Positions 38,320-49,869 of a stretch of DNA of 64,000 nt are shown piece by piece. The position numbers were made by a program, and so were the translations under genes. The stretch lies in assembly GCA_032433765.1 (NCBI GenBank), contig JAVIAB010000046.1, positions 63,412,175-63,476,174 of the forward strand. Reading direction: 5' to 3'. Position 1 is the first letter of the stretch. Every line of letters starts with the position of its first letter. The notes below the pieces were generated by a model. That model made no database searches and was not told the origin of the DNA. It saw only the letters and a program-made list of their open reading frames with translations. The DNA comes from Megaustenia siamemsis. Its lineage: Eukaryota; Mollusca; Gastropoda; Stylommatophora; Ariophantidae.

Positions 38320-40807
38320 TTCTTGTGTATGGTTCAGTTGTGTATGGTCCAGTTGTGTATGGTTCAGTTGTGTATGGTTCAGTTGTGTATGGTTCAGTTG
38401 TGTATGGTTCAGTCTGTGGTTCAGTTGTGTATGGTTCAGTCTGTGGTTCAGTTGTGTATGGTTCAGTCTGTGGTTCAGTTGTGTATGGTTCAGTTGTGTA
38501 TGGTTCAGTCTGTGGTTCAGTTGTGTATGGTTCAGTTGTGTATGGTTCAGTCTATGGTTCAGTTGTGTATGGTTCAGTTGTGTATGGTTCAGTCTGTGGT
38601 TCAGTTGTATATGGTTCAGATGTGTATGGTTCAGTTGTGTATGGTTCAGTTGTATATGGTTCAGTTGTGTATGGTTCAGTCTGTGGTTCAGTTGTGTATG
38701 GTTCAGTCTGTGGTTCAGTTGTATATGGTTCAGTTGTGTATGGTTCAGTCTGTGGTTCAGTTGTATATGGTTCAGATGTGTATGGTTCAGTTGTGTATGG
38801 TTCAGTTGTATATGGTTCAGTTGTGTATGGTTCAGTCTGTGGTTCAGTTGTGTATGGTTCAGTCTATGGTTCAGTTGTGTATGGTTCAGTTGTGTATGGT
38901 TCAGTCTGTGGTTCAGTTGTGTATGGTTCAGTCTGTGGTTCAGTTGTGTATGGTTCAGTCTGTGGTTCAGTTGTGTATGGTTCAGTCTGTGGTTCAGTTG
39001 TGTATGGTTCAGTCTGTGGTTCAGTTGTGTATGGTTCAGTCTGTGGTTCAGTTGTGTATGGTTCAGTCTGTGGTTCAGTTGTGTATGGTTCAATCTGTGG
39101 TTCAGTTGTGTATGGTTCAGTTGTGTATGGTTCAGTCTGTGGTTCAGTTGTGTATGGTTCAGTCTGTGGTTCAGTTGTGTATGGTTCAGTTGTGTATGGT
39201 TCAGTTGTGTATGGTTCAGTATGTGGTTCAGTTGTGTATGGTTCAGTCTGTGGTTCAGTTGTGTATGGTTCAGTTGTGTATGGTTCAGTTGTGTATGGTT
39301 CAGTCTGTGGTTCAGTTGTGTATGGTTCAGTCTGTGGTTCAGTTGTGTATGGTTCAGTTGTGTATGGTTCAGTCTGTGGTTCAGTTGTGTATGGTTCAGT
39401 CTGTGGTTCAGTTGTGTATGGTTCAGTCTGTGGTTCAGTTGTGTATGGTTCAGTCTGTGGTTCAGTTGTGTATGGTTCAGTTGTGTATGGTTCAGTTGTG
39501 TATGGTTCAGTCTGTGGTTCAGTTGTGTATGGTTCAGTTGTGTATGGTTCAGTCTGTGGTTCAGTTGTGTATGGTTCAGTCTTTGGTTCAGTTGTGTATG
39601 GTTAAGTCTGTGGTTCAGTTGTGTATGGTTCAGTCTGTGGTTCAGTTGTGTATGGTTCAGTTGTGTATGGTTCAGTCTGTGGTTCAGTTGTGTATGGTTC
39701 AGTCTGTGGTTCAGTTGTGTATGGTTCAGTTGTGTATGGTTCAGTCTGTGGTTCAGTTGTGTATGGTTCAGTTGTGTATGGTTCAGTCTATGGTTCAGTT
39801 GTGTATGGTTCAGTCTATGGTTCAGTTGTGTATGGTTCAGTCTGTGGTTCAGTTGTATATGGTTCAGATGTGTATGGTTCAGTTGTGTATGGTTCAGTTG
39901 TGTATGGTTCAGTCTATGGTTCAGTTGTGTATGGTTCAGTCTATGGTTCAGTTGTGTATGGTTCAGTTGTGTATGGTTCAGATGTGCATGGTTCAGTTGT
40001 GTATGGTTCAATTGTGTATGGTTCAGATGTGAATGGTTCAGTCTATGGTTCAGTTGTGTATGGTTCAGTTGTGTATGGTTCAGATGTGCATGGTTCAGTT
40101 GTGTATGGTTCAGATGTGCATGGTTCAGTTGTGTATGGTTCAGATGTGCATGGTTCAGTTGTGTATGGTTCAATTGTCTATGGTTCAGATGTGAATGGTT
40201 CAGTCTATGGTTCAGTTGTGTATGGTTCAGTCTATGGTTCAGATGTGAATGGTTCAGTCTATGGTTCAGTTGTGTATGGTTCAGTCTATGGTTCAGATGT
40301 GAATGGTTCAGTTGTGTATGGTTCAGTTGTGTATGGTTCAGTCTATGGTTCAGATGTGAATGGTTCAGTCTATGGTTCAGTTGTGTATGGTTCAGTCTAT
40401 GGTTCAGATGTGAATGGTTCAGTTGTGTATGGTTCAGTCTATGGTTCAGTTGTGTATGGTTCAGATGTGAATGGTTCAGTCTATGGTTCAGTTGTGTATG
40501 GTTCAGTCTATGGTTCAGATGTGAATGGTTCAGTCTATGGTTCAGATGTGAATGATTCAGTCTATGGTTCAGTTGTGTATGGTTCAGTCTATGGTTCAGT
40601 TGTGTATGGTTCAGTCTATGGTTCAGATGTGAATGGTTCAGTCTATGGTTCAGATGTGAATGGTTCAGTCTATGGTTCAGTTGTGTATGGTTCAGTCTAT
40701 GGTTCAGATGTGAATGGTTCAGTCTATGGTTCAGTTGTGTATGGTTCAGTCTATGGTTCAGTTGTGTATGGTTCAGATGTGAATGGTTCAGTCTATGGTT
40801 CAGTTGT
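38320..40807. repeat. 15/12-bp composite tandem array
   Basis: About 180 short units, GGTTCAGTTGTGTAT (15 bp) and GGTTCAGTCTGT or GGTTCAGTCTAT (12 bp), in varying order, often as a 27-bp pair. From about 39960 onward new variants with GATGTGCAT and GATGTGAAT spread, so the right third has its own higher-order pattern. All unit lengths are multiples of three and stop-free in several frames. That gives an 845-codon frame on the minus strand and 444-569-codon frames on the plus strand. None is a plausible gene. Confidence 0.97.
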
Positions 40808-41012
40808 CTACGACTCCATGTTAAACGTCCCGACTGACTCCATGTCAAACGTCACCACTGACTCCATGTCAAACGTCACGACTGACTCCATGTCAAACGT
40901 CACGACTGACTCCATGTCAAACGTCACGACTGACTCCATGTCAAACGTCACGACTGACTCCATGTCAAACGTCACGACTGACTCCATGTCAAACGTCACG
41001 ACTGACTCCATA
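40808..41012. repeat. 24-bp tandem repeat
   Basis: Eight to nine copies of CTCCATGTCAAACGTCACGA plus CTGA. The period is eight codons, so the frame from the preceding array happens to continue through it and stops at 41015. Confidence 0.95.
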
Positions 41013-41107
41013 TAACTTTCAATATCTTGTTTTCCTTATGTCGATTATAAACAACGGGTTGCATTCCTTTTTCATGTTTGACACCCTGCCCGAGTTATTC
41101 TGTACAT

Positions 41108-41470
41108 CACGACTGTTGTACACCTTACTTGCTTGTACACTTCACTTGCTTGTACCTCATTTGCTTGTACACTTCACTTGCTTGTACACTTCACTTGCTT
41201 GTACACCTCACTTGCTTGTACACCTCACTTGCTTGTACACCTCACTAGCTTGTACACCTTACTTGCTTGTACAATTCACTTGCTTGTACACCTCACTTGC
41301 TTGTACACCTCACTAGCTTGTACACCTTACTTGCTTGTACAATTCACTTGCTTGTACACCTCACTTGCGTGTACACCTCACTTGCTTGTACACCTCACTT
41401 GCTTGTACACCTCACTTGCTTGTACACCTCACTTGCGTGTACACCTCACTTGCTTGTACACCTCACCTCT
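41108..41470. repeat. 17-bp tandem repeat
   Basis: About 21 copies of ACTTGCTTGTACACCTC, unrelated to the 17-bp array at 29242. All plus frames are open for 60-120 codons because the unit is stop-free, so these are not genes. Confidence 0.96.
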
Positions 41471-41527
41471 GTTGTATATCTACCATCCGATATAAATATC
41501 GTATCCGTATTTATTGATAAATTCAGA

Positions 41528-41600
41528 TAAGAGAGGGAGTATCTTGGTCTACGCCCTATGGGCCGGCTACGGCTCGAAAGGTCAATAGATAGATAGATTT
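41528..41600 (+). mobile_element. Solo LINE 3' tail
   Basis: TATCTTGGTCTACGCCCTAT followed by GGGCCGGCTACGGCTCGAAA and GGTCAATAGATAGATAGAT matches the 3' UTR and tail of the element inserted at 22158-22536 (minus strand there), with about two base changes. Only the last 70 bp is present here, so this is an extremely 5'-truncated copy of that family, or a SINE sharing its tail. Confidence 0.75.
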
Positions 41601-41675
41601 ACTGATATTTGTTTTTATTGTTCCAATTTTCTTCAAATTATTTGCGTTTCTTTTAGTTTCTTTTCTTCTTCTTTT

Positions 41676-42512
41676 TCACCATCATCATAATTATCATCAT
41701 CTTCTTCTCCCTTTAATCATTTGCCTTTCAACGTCGATGTTTGCGTATAATTTGCGGTCTTTTGCTCTTCTGTTTGCCTCTGCTGCTGTTATGTTTCCTA
41801 GTTTTTCTAATATTCTGTCAATCCATCTTTTTCGTGGTCGGCCATTGAGTCTGGTGTTCTCACAACGTTTATTGAAGGCTCGTTGTGTTGTGTTTTGATC
41901 TTTTTGCTTTGTCACGTGACCAAACCATTTTATCTGTTGTTTCTTTATATATTTTATGGCGGGTGTTATTCCTAGCTTTTTTCTCAGTTCTTCATTTCTG
42001 ATCTTATCTCACAGACTGTTTCCTGTCATTTGTCTGACACATTTCATCTCTGTAGAGGTTATTTTTACTTATTGTTCTTGTATCTAGGGTCCAGGTCTGG
42101 CATTGGTAGCACAACGCTGGGATGAAGATTGTATTGTGCAGTGCCAGTTTTGCCTCCAGAGTTATTTTCTTGTTGGACAATAGTGGTGATAGCTGTCTTA
42201 TGATTGGGCAAGCTTTGTTACATCTTGATTCTATCTTTGCTGTTTGTGAATTGTCGTTTATTCCTAGACTTCCTAGGTATTTAAATTCCTCTACTTGTTT
42301 TAGTTGTCTACTAGTTATAGTTATGTTGATGTTCTGTTTCTCTCTTGTGATATTCACTGTATCTGTTTTGTTGATGTTGATTTTCATGTTGCATTTTGTG
42401 TCTATGATGTTGAGTCTATTTAAGTGTTCTTGTAGGTCTTCTATTTCTCCTTGTATTAGTGCCGGATCGTCAGCAAATAGAAGCTCGTTGATCTCCTCTG
42501 TCTGAGATGGAA
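41676..42512 (-). pseudogene. LINE reverse transcriptase remnant
   Basis: Minus strand. Starts at LLFADDPALIQ near 42480-42510 (the YADD-type catalytic motif as FADD), then EFKYLGSLGI near 42280, a thumb region with LCYQCQTWTLDTR near 42090, and after a frameshift WFGHVTKQKDQ near 41930 and NGRPRKRWIDRI near 41830. A CATCAT-rich 3' tail lies at 41680-41700. 5'-truncated at the catalytic motif, like the minus-strand LINE ending at 24195. Both reading-frame pieces (42004-42387 and 41697-41915) belong to this one copy. Confidence 0.88.
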
Positions 42513-42893
42513 TATGATGAATTAGAATTTCGTTTGAAATTATTATAGATATTTTTATTATTTAAATTGTTAATACATATTTGTGTGCGTGATGTATTTT
42601 TTTCCTGCTGAAAACCTATTAAGCCGGAACATTGTTCTGATTTGTGTTGTCCTCTAGTCACGTGAAGCTTTAACCATACCGTTTTCTATTTTTTCGTACC
42701 TACTTTTTCATTTCTCCTCATAATTAGTTTCAATACATCTCCGCAGTTGTATGCCTTTATTTCTTGACTTTAACCATCTCTGAATGCTTGACTTCATTAT
42801 ATAAATAGTCCCTGTATGTCATAAACAGTCAGGTTTGGGGCAATAGTACACAATCCCGTCAAACACCTCATATAACTTCGAAGTTCTCTGTGC
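42513..42893. other. Unique DNA left of the palindrome
   Basis: Contains a hammerhead-like dispersed element (42604-42690), then about 200 bp with no supported gene. A short minus-strand frame (42819-43013) crosses the palindrome border and is not credited. Confidence 0.5.
42604..42690 (+). other. Dispersed hammerhead-like element (copy 3)
   Basis: CTGCTGAAAACCTATTAAGC followed by CGGAACATTGTTCTG, then TTGTGTTGTCCTCTAGTCAC. The whole block aligns with those at 29047 and 30826. The CTGCTGA box differs by one base from CTGATGA, and the stem II pairing is damaged. Presumably an old copy. Confidence 0.35.
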
Positions 42894-42899
42894 AACATG
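42894..42899. repeat. 6-bp target site duplication, left
   Basis: AACATG immediately before the left terminus AGTAGTATAC. Its partner is at 53551-53556. Six-base duplications are characteristic of Polinton/Maverick integrases. Confidence 0.75.
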
Positions 42900-43395
42900 A
42901 GTAGTATACAAGGGTCCAACAAAGTCGCATTGTGGCGCTAAATTAACAAAGATATATAGTGTGGCGCGCGGCGCGCATAAAGCGTGTGGCGCAGGGGGAG
43001 TTAACCGTGACATTTCGTGTCGAGGTATTGACCTCTAGCCCCGGTGACCCGGAAGTGACGTGTTTATGTCTGGTGTGTGCTGACTTTGGAGCGCTTGGTG
43101 TACTTGAGCGATAGTGATAGGTTGGTAGATTATACAACATCAATGAAAAACGATCAATATAAGACAGAAGACAAAGATATATTTTATTCTTTTATTATCT
43201 CAATAGGTGTATAACATACATTGATATTATATAACATTACAAAAATATTCAGTACATTGAGTCAATATATAGTACATGGATAACATTTATTTATAGATAG
43301 GTAGTTGGATGTCGGCTTAGCTATGTGGCGTCGATGAATCATAAGGGTGAAACTGTTAGAGATTCCTGGTTAGGCTAAGCTGGTAGTGTAAAGAG

Positions 43396-43773
43396 TTAAA
43401 TATCTAAAGGCGTAGTCGAGACGTTATCATCAGCTACCTTTCTTTTTATATAGAAATAGGAAAGAGCATTTCTTGTTTGACTGTAGGAAAATATGGAATT
43501 ATTCAAGACTTTGAAACCTACATTTTTCCCACCCTTAGCCTTTTGCGTGGCGAGAACCTCTAAAAACATATCTTTATCTAATTTGTTGTGTTGCTTGCTT
43601 AGCCCTTTACAACTGATTTTATCGTAATCCCCACTACAATGGTACGTCTTACTACATAAGCTAACAAGAGCTGTCCCTTCGTACTCTAGTTTAAAAAGCC
43701 CGGGCGTTCGTTTGGTGTATGCTTTAACACCCTTACAGTTTATACAGTCTGTCTTGCTAGTATGTTCATCGCA
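43396..43773 (-). pseudogene. C-terminal fragment of Polinton-type DNA polymerase B, left copy
   Basis: Identical mirror of 52676-53053, so the description there applies. It is transcribed leftward, out of the palindrome, with its stop codon (complement TTA) at 43396-43398. The N-terminal and catalytic parts are absent. The frame runs upstream into the 32-bp array. Confidence 0.65.
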
Positions 43774-44662
43774 GCGAGGGGTGTATGGAGGTCGCCTAGT
43801 GTGTAATAAGGGCTGTATAGGGGTCGTCTAGTGTGCCGTGATGGGTCAATGGAGGTCGGCTAGTATGTCGTGATGGGTGTACGGAGGTCGTCTAGTGTGT
43901 CATATTGGGTGTATAGAGGGCGTTTAGTGTGTCATGATGGTTGTATAGGGGTCGTCTAGTGTGTCATGATGGTTGTATAGGGGTCGTCTAGTGTGTCATA
44001 TTGGGTGTATAGAGGGCGTTTAGTGTGTCATGATGGTTGTATAGGGGTCGTCTAGTGTGTCATGATGGTTGTATAGGGGTCGTCTAGTGTGCCGTGATGG
44101 GTGTACGGAGGTCGTCTAGTGTGTCATATTGGGTGTATAGAGGGCGTTTAGTGTGTCATGATGGTTGTATAGGGGTCGTCTAGTGTGTCATGATGGTTGT
44201 ATAGGGGTCGTCTAGTGTGCCGTGATGGGTGTACGGAGGTCGTCTAGTGTGTCATATTGGGTGTATAGAGGGCGTTTAGTGTGTCATGATGGTTGTATAG
44301 GGGTCGTCTAGTGTGTCATGATGGTTGTATAGGGGTCGTCTAGTGTGCCGTGATGGGTCAATGGAGGTCGGCTAGTATGTCGTGATGGGTGTACGGAGGT
44401 CGTCTAGTGTGTCATATTGGGTGTATAGAGGGCGTTTAGTGTGTCATGATGGTTGTATAGGGGTCGTCTAGTGTGTCATATTGGGTGTATAGAGGGCGTC
44501 TAGTGTGTCATGATGGGTGTATGTAGGTCGTTTAGTGTGTCATATTGGGTGTATAGAGGGCGTTTAGTGTGTCGTGAGGGGTGTATGGAGGTCGTCTACT
44601 GTGTCGTGAGGGGTGTATGGAGGTCCTCTAGTGTGGTATGTGTGGTGTATGGCGGTTGTCTG
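43774..44662. repeat. 32-bp tandem array in left arm, about 27 copies
   Basis: Units such as GTGTGTCATGATGGTTGTAT plus AGGGGTCGTCTA, in a mixed order of about five variants. The mirror at 51905-52670 has four fewer units. The last sequence before the polymerase fragment (complement of CGACCTCCATACACCCCTCG) is nearly a repeat unit, so the array may have started from polymerase codons. Confidence 0.95.
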
Positions 44663-45420
44663 GTATATCATACTTTAATCAACCAATAAGAAAAATGAAG
44701 GAACATTACATTCAACATTACTTATCTTAACTACTTTACATCAATACAGTTGAATAACGTGTTATCGTTAAGTCTTACCATACTTTAAGAGAAAACATTC
44801 AAACTTACAGCGTAAAATATAGTCTCAATCATCTACACCGAATATAACCTGTTATCGATAAGCCTTAACATACGTTAAGAGAAAACAAGCCAACTTACTG
44901 TGCAAAAATCCGCTAGTGTGAACAGTAACTTTCCTTGAATCAACCAAACTTATAACGCCGTCTAGTTTAAATATAACCTGGTAAGAAATGAATAAATTAG
45001 CCAATCAGCGAGTGACTATGCCAACATCGCTTGATATCGGGATTAACCAATCAGAAAAGAGTATTAACATAGGAGGCGGGGCGAAGAAATGGCTGACAGG
45101 TGGATTAACCAATCAGAAAAGCGCGTTAGCCCAAGCGTAGGTAGTGGCTGTCGGGTCAGCAGTGGGGGAAAAATGCGGGGTGGTGGGTTACTTGAACTCG
45201 TTTTGACCCTGAGGCAATTCCAGAAGAGTTCTATGACCTCATTTTGACCGCTGAAGGCTTTAATACCAAGGTTTCCCACTTCAACGAACGACATACATCA
45301 TTAAAGGTGATTACTTCAGCTCTTAGACTTTGGAGTTCCATATCTTTATCACTTCAACGAATGACAGACAACAGTAAAGATGATCATTTCAGGTAAGAAA
45401 ACTTAGTTCCAAACCCTAAA
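44663..45420. other. Unique block of left arm with promoter-like features
   Basis: Contains two degenerate 90-bp direct repeats (GTTATCG at 44761 and 44851), then CCAAT motifs and a GC box described separately. The short ORF present in the right arm (51181-51489) is broken here, because TTTTGACCCT has one C fewer at 45205-45209. A splice-donor-like CAG^GTAAGA lies at 45390-45398. Confidence 0.6.
44995..45115 (+). promoter_or_regulatory. CCAAT-box and GC-box cluster, left arm
   Basis: CCAATCA occurs at about 45001, 45049 and 45107, and a GC-box-like GGAGGCGGGGC at 45072-45082. The repeats GGATTAACCAATCAGAAAAG around 45040 and 45100 show a local duplication. Such spacing is typical of NF-Y/Sp1-type metazoan promoters. 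It would drive transcription towards the palindrome centre. Confidence 0.35.
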
Positions 45421-46718
45421 ATTTTGGTTCATACTCACAAAGTTGAACACAAACTCTACAAATTTAGGCCCAAAGTTGTAATTGTTAGACACGAAAGTCG
45501 TAAATGTTATATGCAAAGTCCAAAAGTTTGTCAAAAAGACAACCCAAACTCAAAATAGTTAGATGCAAAGCTCAAAAATGTATATGCAAAGTCCAAAAAG
45601 TTACTCCAAAAGACAACTAATATAACACTTAACCCCAAAATTTCGTCTCATAACCAAAAAGTTGAACTCAAAACCCTAAAAATTTAGTCCCAAAGTGATA
45701 CTAGTTCGACACAAAAGTCGTAAATGTTATATACAAAGTCTAAAAGTTTGTCAAAAAGACAACCCAAACTCAAAATAGTTAGACACAAAACCCAACAATT
45801 TATAGGCAAAGTCCAAAAAGTTACTCCGAAAGACAACTAATGTAACTCTTAATCCCAAAATTTCGGCTCATATGCACAAAGTTGAACACGAACTCTACAA
45901 ATTTAGTCCCAAAGTCGTAATTGTTAGACACGAAAGTCGTAAATGTTATATTCAAATCCAAAAGTTTGTTAAAAAGACAACCCAAACTCAAAATAGTTAG
46001 ACACAAAACCCAACAATTTATAGGTAAAGTCCAAAAAGTTACTCCAAAAGACAACTAATGTAACACTTAACCCCAAAATTTCGTCTCATAACCAAACAGT
46101 TGAACTCAAAACCCTAAAAATTTAGTCCCAAAGTGATACTAGTTCGACACAAAAGTCGTAAATATTATATACAAAGTCTAAAAGTTTGTCAAAAAGACAA
46201 CCCAAACTCAGAATAGTTAGACACAAAACCCAACAATTTATAGGCAAAGTCCAAAAAGTTACTCCAAAAGACAACTAATGTAACACTTAACCCAAAATTT
46301 CGTCTCATAACCAAAAAGTTGAACGCAAAACCCTACAAATTTGTCTCAAAGTGATACTAGTTCGACACAAAAGTCGTAAATGTTATATTCAAAGGCCAAA
46401 ACTTTGTCAAAAAGACAACCCAAACTCAGAATAGTTAGACACGAAAGTCATAAATGTTATATGCAAAGTCCAAAATTTTGTCAAAAAGACAACCCAAACT
46501 CAGAATATTTAGACACAAAAGACCAAATAGTTACATTCAAAGTCCAAAAGTTTGTCAAAAAGACAACCTTAACTCAAAATAGTTAGACACAAAACCCAAC
46601 GATTTATATGCAAAGTCCAAAAAGTTACTCCAAAAGACAACTAATATAACAACAAGCCCTAAAATTTCGTCTCATAACCAAAAAGTTGAACTCAAAACCC
46701 TAAAAAGTGTCCACTTAT
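45421..46718. repeat. About 219-bp tandem repeat, left arm
   Basis: About six units marked by GTCGTAAATGTTATAT at 45499, 45717, 45934, 46155 and 46372. Each contains internal similarity (CAAAAAGACAACCCAAACTC and GTCCAAAAAGTTACTCC). Short frames in it are not genes. Confidence 0.9.
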
Positions 46719-47049
46719 CAACCAAAGTCTTTAATACAGCTGAGAAAACCCTAATAAATAATTACAATTTACTAAAAATGTTGCACTTGATGATAGTTGC
46801 GACTGTGTCTAAATCATTATTGAAAATATTCATAGAACTCTAGTAAAAGCCAAACACACTAAAACACCACATTGAAAGAATGAACTTAAAGTTCACGCCC
46901 CTGTCACAACTCTGCTAAGAAAAGTACTGCAAAGCATGAAAGTTATGTCCCCTGCTATAACTCTACTAAACGAAAGTATTACCAAACACGTAGGTTACAC
47001 TCCTACCATAACCCACTAAGAAAAACAAGATTTTGCTTAAAATACCACA
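46719..47049. other. Unique spacer in left arm
   Basis: AT-rich, with no open frame or motif recognised. Mirrored at about 49520-49870. Confidence 0.6.
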
Positions 47050-48095
47050 TTTATGATTGTTACGCCCCTTGTCCCTTTATGAGGGGACGCCCATGAAACT
47101 GTTACAAATAGTAAATTTAACCTAGTGGCATACCCTGATGTTATATTAGACATCCCCATAGCAAAAATTTACTTAAAAGTCACTTTTATGGTGGTTACGC
47201 CCCTTGACCCTTTATGAGGGGACGCCCATGAAACTGTTAGAAATAGTAAATTTACACTCTAGGGTTACTCCAAACTTTACATTAGACACCCCCATAGCAA
47301 AAATTTGCTTAAAAGTCACTTTTATGGTTGTTACTCCCCTTGAGCCTTTATGAGGGGACGCCCATGAAACTGTTAAAAATAGTAAATTTAACAGCTAGAC
47401 ATACCCCAAACATCATTTTAGTCATCTACGTATCAAGAATTTACATAAAAACAACTTTTGAAATTACTACCCCCGTACCCATTTTTGGCGGTTACGCCCA
47501 TGAAACTGTTAAAAATAGTAAAGTTAACAGCTAGACATACCCCAAACTTCATTTTAGTCATCCCTGTATCAAAAATTTACATAAAAACTTTTGAAATTAC
47601 TACCCCCGTACCCATTTTTGGTGGTTACGCCCATGAAACTGTTAAAAATAGTAAATTTAACAGCTAGACATACCCCAAACTTTATATTAAGCATCCCCAT
47701 ATCAAGAATTTACATAAAAACAAAGTTTGAAATTACTACCCCTGTACCCATTTTTGGCGGTTACGCCCATGAAACTGTTAAAAATAGTAAATTTAACATC
47801 TAGACATACCCCAAACTTCATTTTAGTCATCCCTGTATCAAGAATTTACATAAAAACAACTTTTGAAATTACTACTCCGGTACCCATTTTTGATGGTTAC
47901 GCCCATGAAATGGATAAAAAATTGAAATTTAACATCTAGACATACCCCAAACTTTATATTAAGCATCTCCGTATCAAGAATTTACATAAAAACAACTTTT
48001 GAAATTACTACCCCAGTACCCATTTTTGGCGGTTACGCCCATGAAACTGTTAAAAAATTTAAATTTAACCTATTGGTATACATCAAACATAATAT
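47050..48095. repeat. 133-136-bp tandem repeat, left arm
   Basis: About 7-8 units with TACGCCCATGAAACTGTTA and ACCCATTTTTGGCGGTTACG. The outer units carry CCCCTTTATGAGGGGACGC variants instead. Open frames of about 70 codons recur once per unit and are periodic artefacts. The right arm has one unit more. Confidence 0.93.
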
Positions 48096-48162
48096 TTGAC
48101 ACGCCCATGTATCAAATTTGCCTGAAAAATCAACCAAAAATTAGTAGTATATATCTAGTGAT

Positions 48163-48276
48163 AGGACCGTGGAAAGGGCTTCCAGCCGCACATAATTCCT
48201 TATATAAATAGTCTACCCGTACATGGAAGCACATTTTTTGGTGCGGTTTTTCCTTATATGAGAGTCTTCCCGGTCA
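48163..48276. other. Central 114-bp spacer of the palindrome
   Basis: Unpaired centre between arms. Its edges keep traces of symmetry (GGACCG on the left, CGGTC on the right). Inside are two direct imperfect copies of TTCCTTATAT with AGTCTACCCG or AGTCTTCCCG, offset 54 bp. It may be the remnant of the original joint after processing. Confidence 0.85.
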
Positions 48277-48339
48277 ATCACTAGATATATACTACTAATT
48301 TTTGGTTGATTTTTCAGGCAAATTTGATACATGGGCGTG

Positions 48340-49520
48340 TCAAATATTATGTTTGATGTATACCAATAGGTTAAATTTAAATTTTTTAACAGTTTCATGG
48401 GCGTAACCGCCAAAAATGGGTACTGGGGTAGTAATTTCAAAAGTTGTTTTTATGTAAATTCTTGATACGGAGATGCTTAATATAAAGTTTGGGGTATGTC
48501 TAGATGTTAAATTTCAATTTTTTATCCATTTCATGGGCGTAACCATCAAAAATGGGTACCGGAGTAGTAATTTCAAAAGTTGTTTTTATGTAAATTCTTG
48601 ATACAGGGATGACTAAAATGAAGTTTGGGGTATGTCTAGATGTTAAATTTACTATTTTTAACAGTTTCATGGGCGTAACCGCCAAAAATGGGTACCGGCG
48701 TAGTAATTTCAAAAGTTGTTTTTATGTAAATTCTTGATACGGGGATGTTTAATATAAAGTTTGGGGTATGTCTAGGTGTTAAATTTACTATTTTTAACAG
48801 TTTCATGGGCGTAACCGCCAAAAATGGGTACAGGGGTAGTAATTTCAAACTTTGTTTTTATGTAAATTCTTGATATGGGGATGCTTAATATAAAGTTTGG
48901 GGTATGTCTAGCTGTTAAATTTACTATTTTTAACAGTTTCATGGGCGTAACCACCAAAAATGGGTACGGGGGTAGTAATTTCAAAAGTTTTTATGTAAAT
49001 TTTGATACAGGGATGACTAAAATGAAGTTTGGGGTATGTCTAGCTGTTAACTTTACTATTTTTAACAGTTTCATGGGCGTAACCGCCAAAAATGGGAACG
49101 GGGTAGTAATTTCAAAAGTTGTTTTTATGTAAATTCTTAATACGGAGATGACTAAAATGATGTTTGGGGTATGTCTAGCTGTTAAATTTACTATTTTTAA
49201 CAGTTTCATGGGCGTCCCCTCATAAAGGCTCAAGGGGAGTAACAACCATAAAAGTGACTTTTAAGCAAATTTTTGCTATGGGGGTGTCTAATGTAAAGTT
49301 TGGAGTAACCCTAGAGTGTAAATTTACTATTTCTAACAGTTTCATGGGCGTCCCCTCATAAAGGGTCAAGGGGCGTAACCACCATAAAAGTGACTTTTAA
49401 GTAAATTTTTGCTATGGGGATGTCTAATATAACATCAGGGGTATGCCACTAGGTTAAATTTACTATTTGTAACAGTTTCATGGGCGTCCCCTCATAAAGG
49501 GACAAGGGGCGTAACAATCA
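48340..49520. repeat. 133-136-bp tandem repeat, right arm
   Basis: Mirror of 47050-48095 with one extra unit, visible around 48636-48772 (variant ACCGGCGTAGTAATTTC). Confidence 0.93.
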
Positions 49521-49869
49521 TAAATGTGGTATTTTAAGCAAAATCTTGTTTTTCTTAGTGGGTTATGGTAGGAGTGTAACCTACGTGTTTGGTAATACTT
49601 TCGTTTAGTAGAGTTATAGCAGGGGACATAACTTTCATGCTTTGCAGTACTTTTCTTAGCAGAGTTGTGACAGGGGCGTGAACTTTAAGTTCATTCTTTC
49701 AATGTGGTGTTTTAGTGTGTTTGGCTTTTACTAGAGTTCTATGAATATTTTCAATAATGATTTAGACACAGTCGCAACTATCATCAAGTGCAACATTTTT
49801 AGTAAATTGTAATTATTTATTAGGGTTTTCTCAGCTGTATTAAAGACTTTGGTTGATAAGTGGACACTT
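49521..49869. other. Unique spacer in right arm
   Basis: Mirror of 46719-47049. No gene or motif recognised. Confidence 0.6.

Larger units (their letters stand above)
42900..48162 (+). repeat. Palindrome left arm
   Basis: Near-identical to the reverse complement of 48277-53550. Paired positions sum to 96439 near the centre, 96578 in the middle and about 96450 at the outer end. The shifts come from one 136-bp repeat unit fewer and four 32-bp units more in this arm. Base differences seen include CAAAGTC versus CTATGTC near the terminus and one C missing at 45205-45209. Confidence 0.95.

Noticed and set aside
38202..41015. Very long ORFs on both strands (up to 845 codons) as candidate repeat proteins
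   Set aside because: Several overlapping frames are open at once because every unit is a stop-free multiple of three. There is no signal peptide, domain or splice context.
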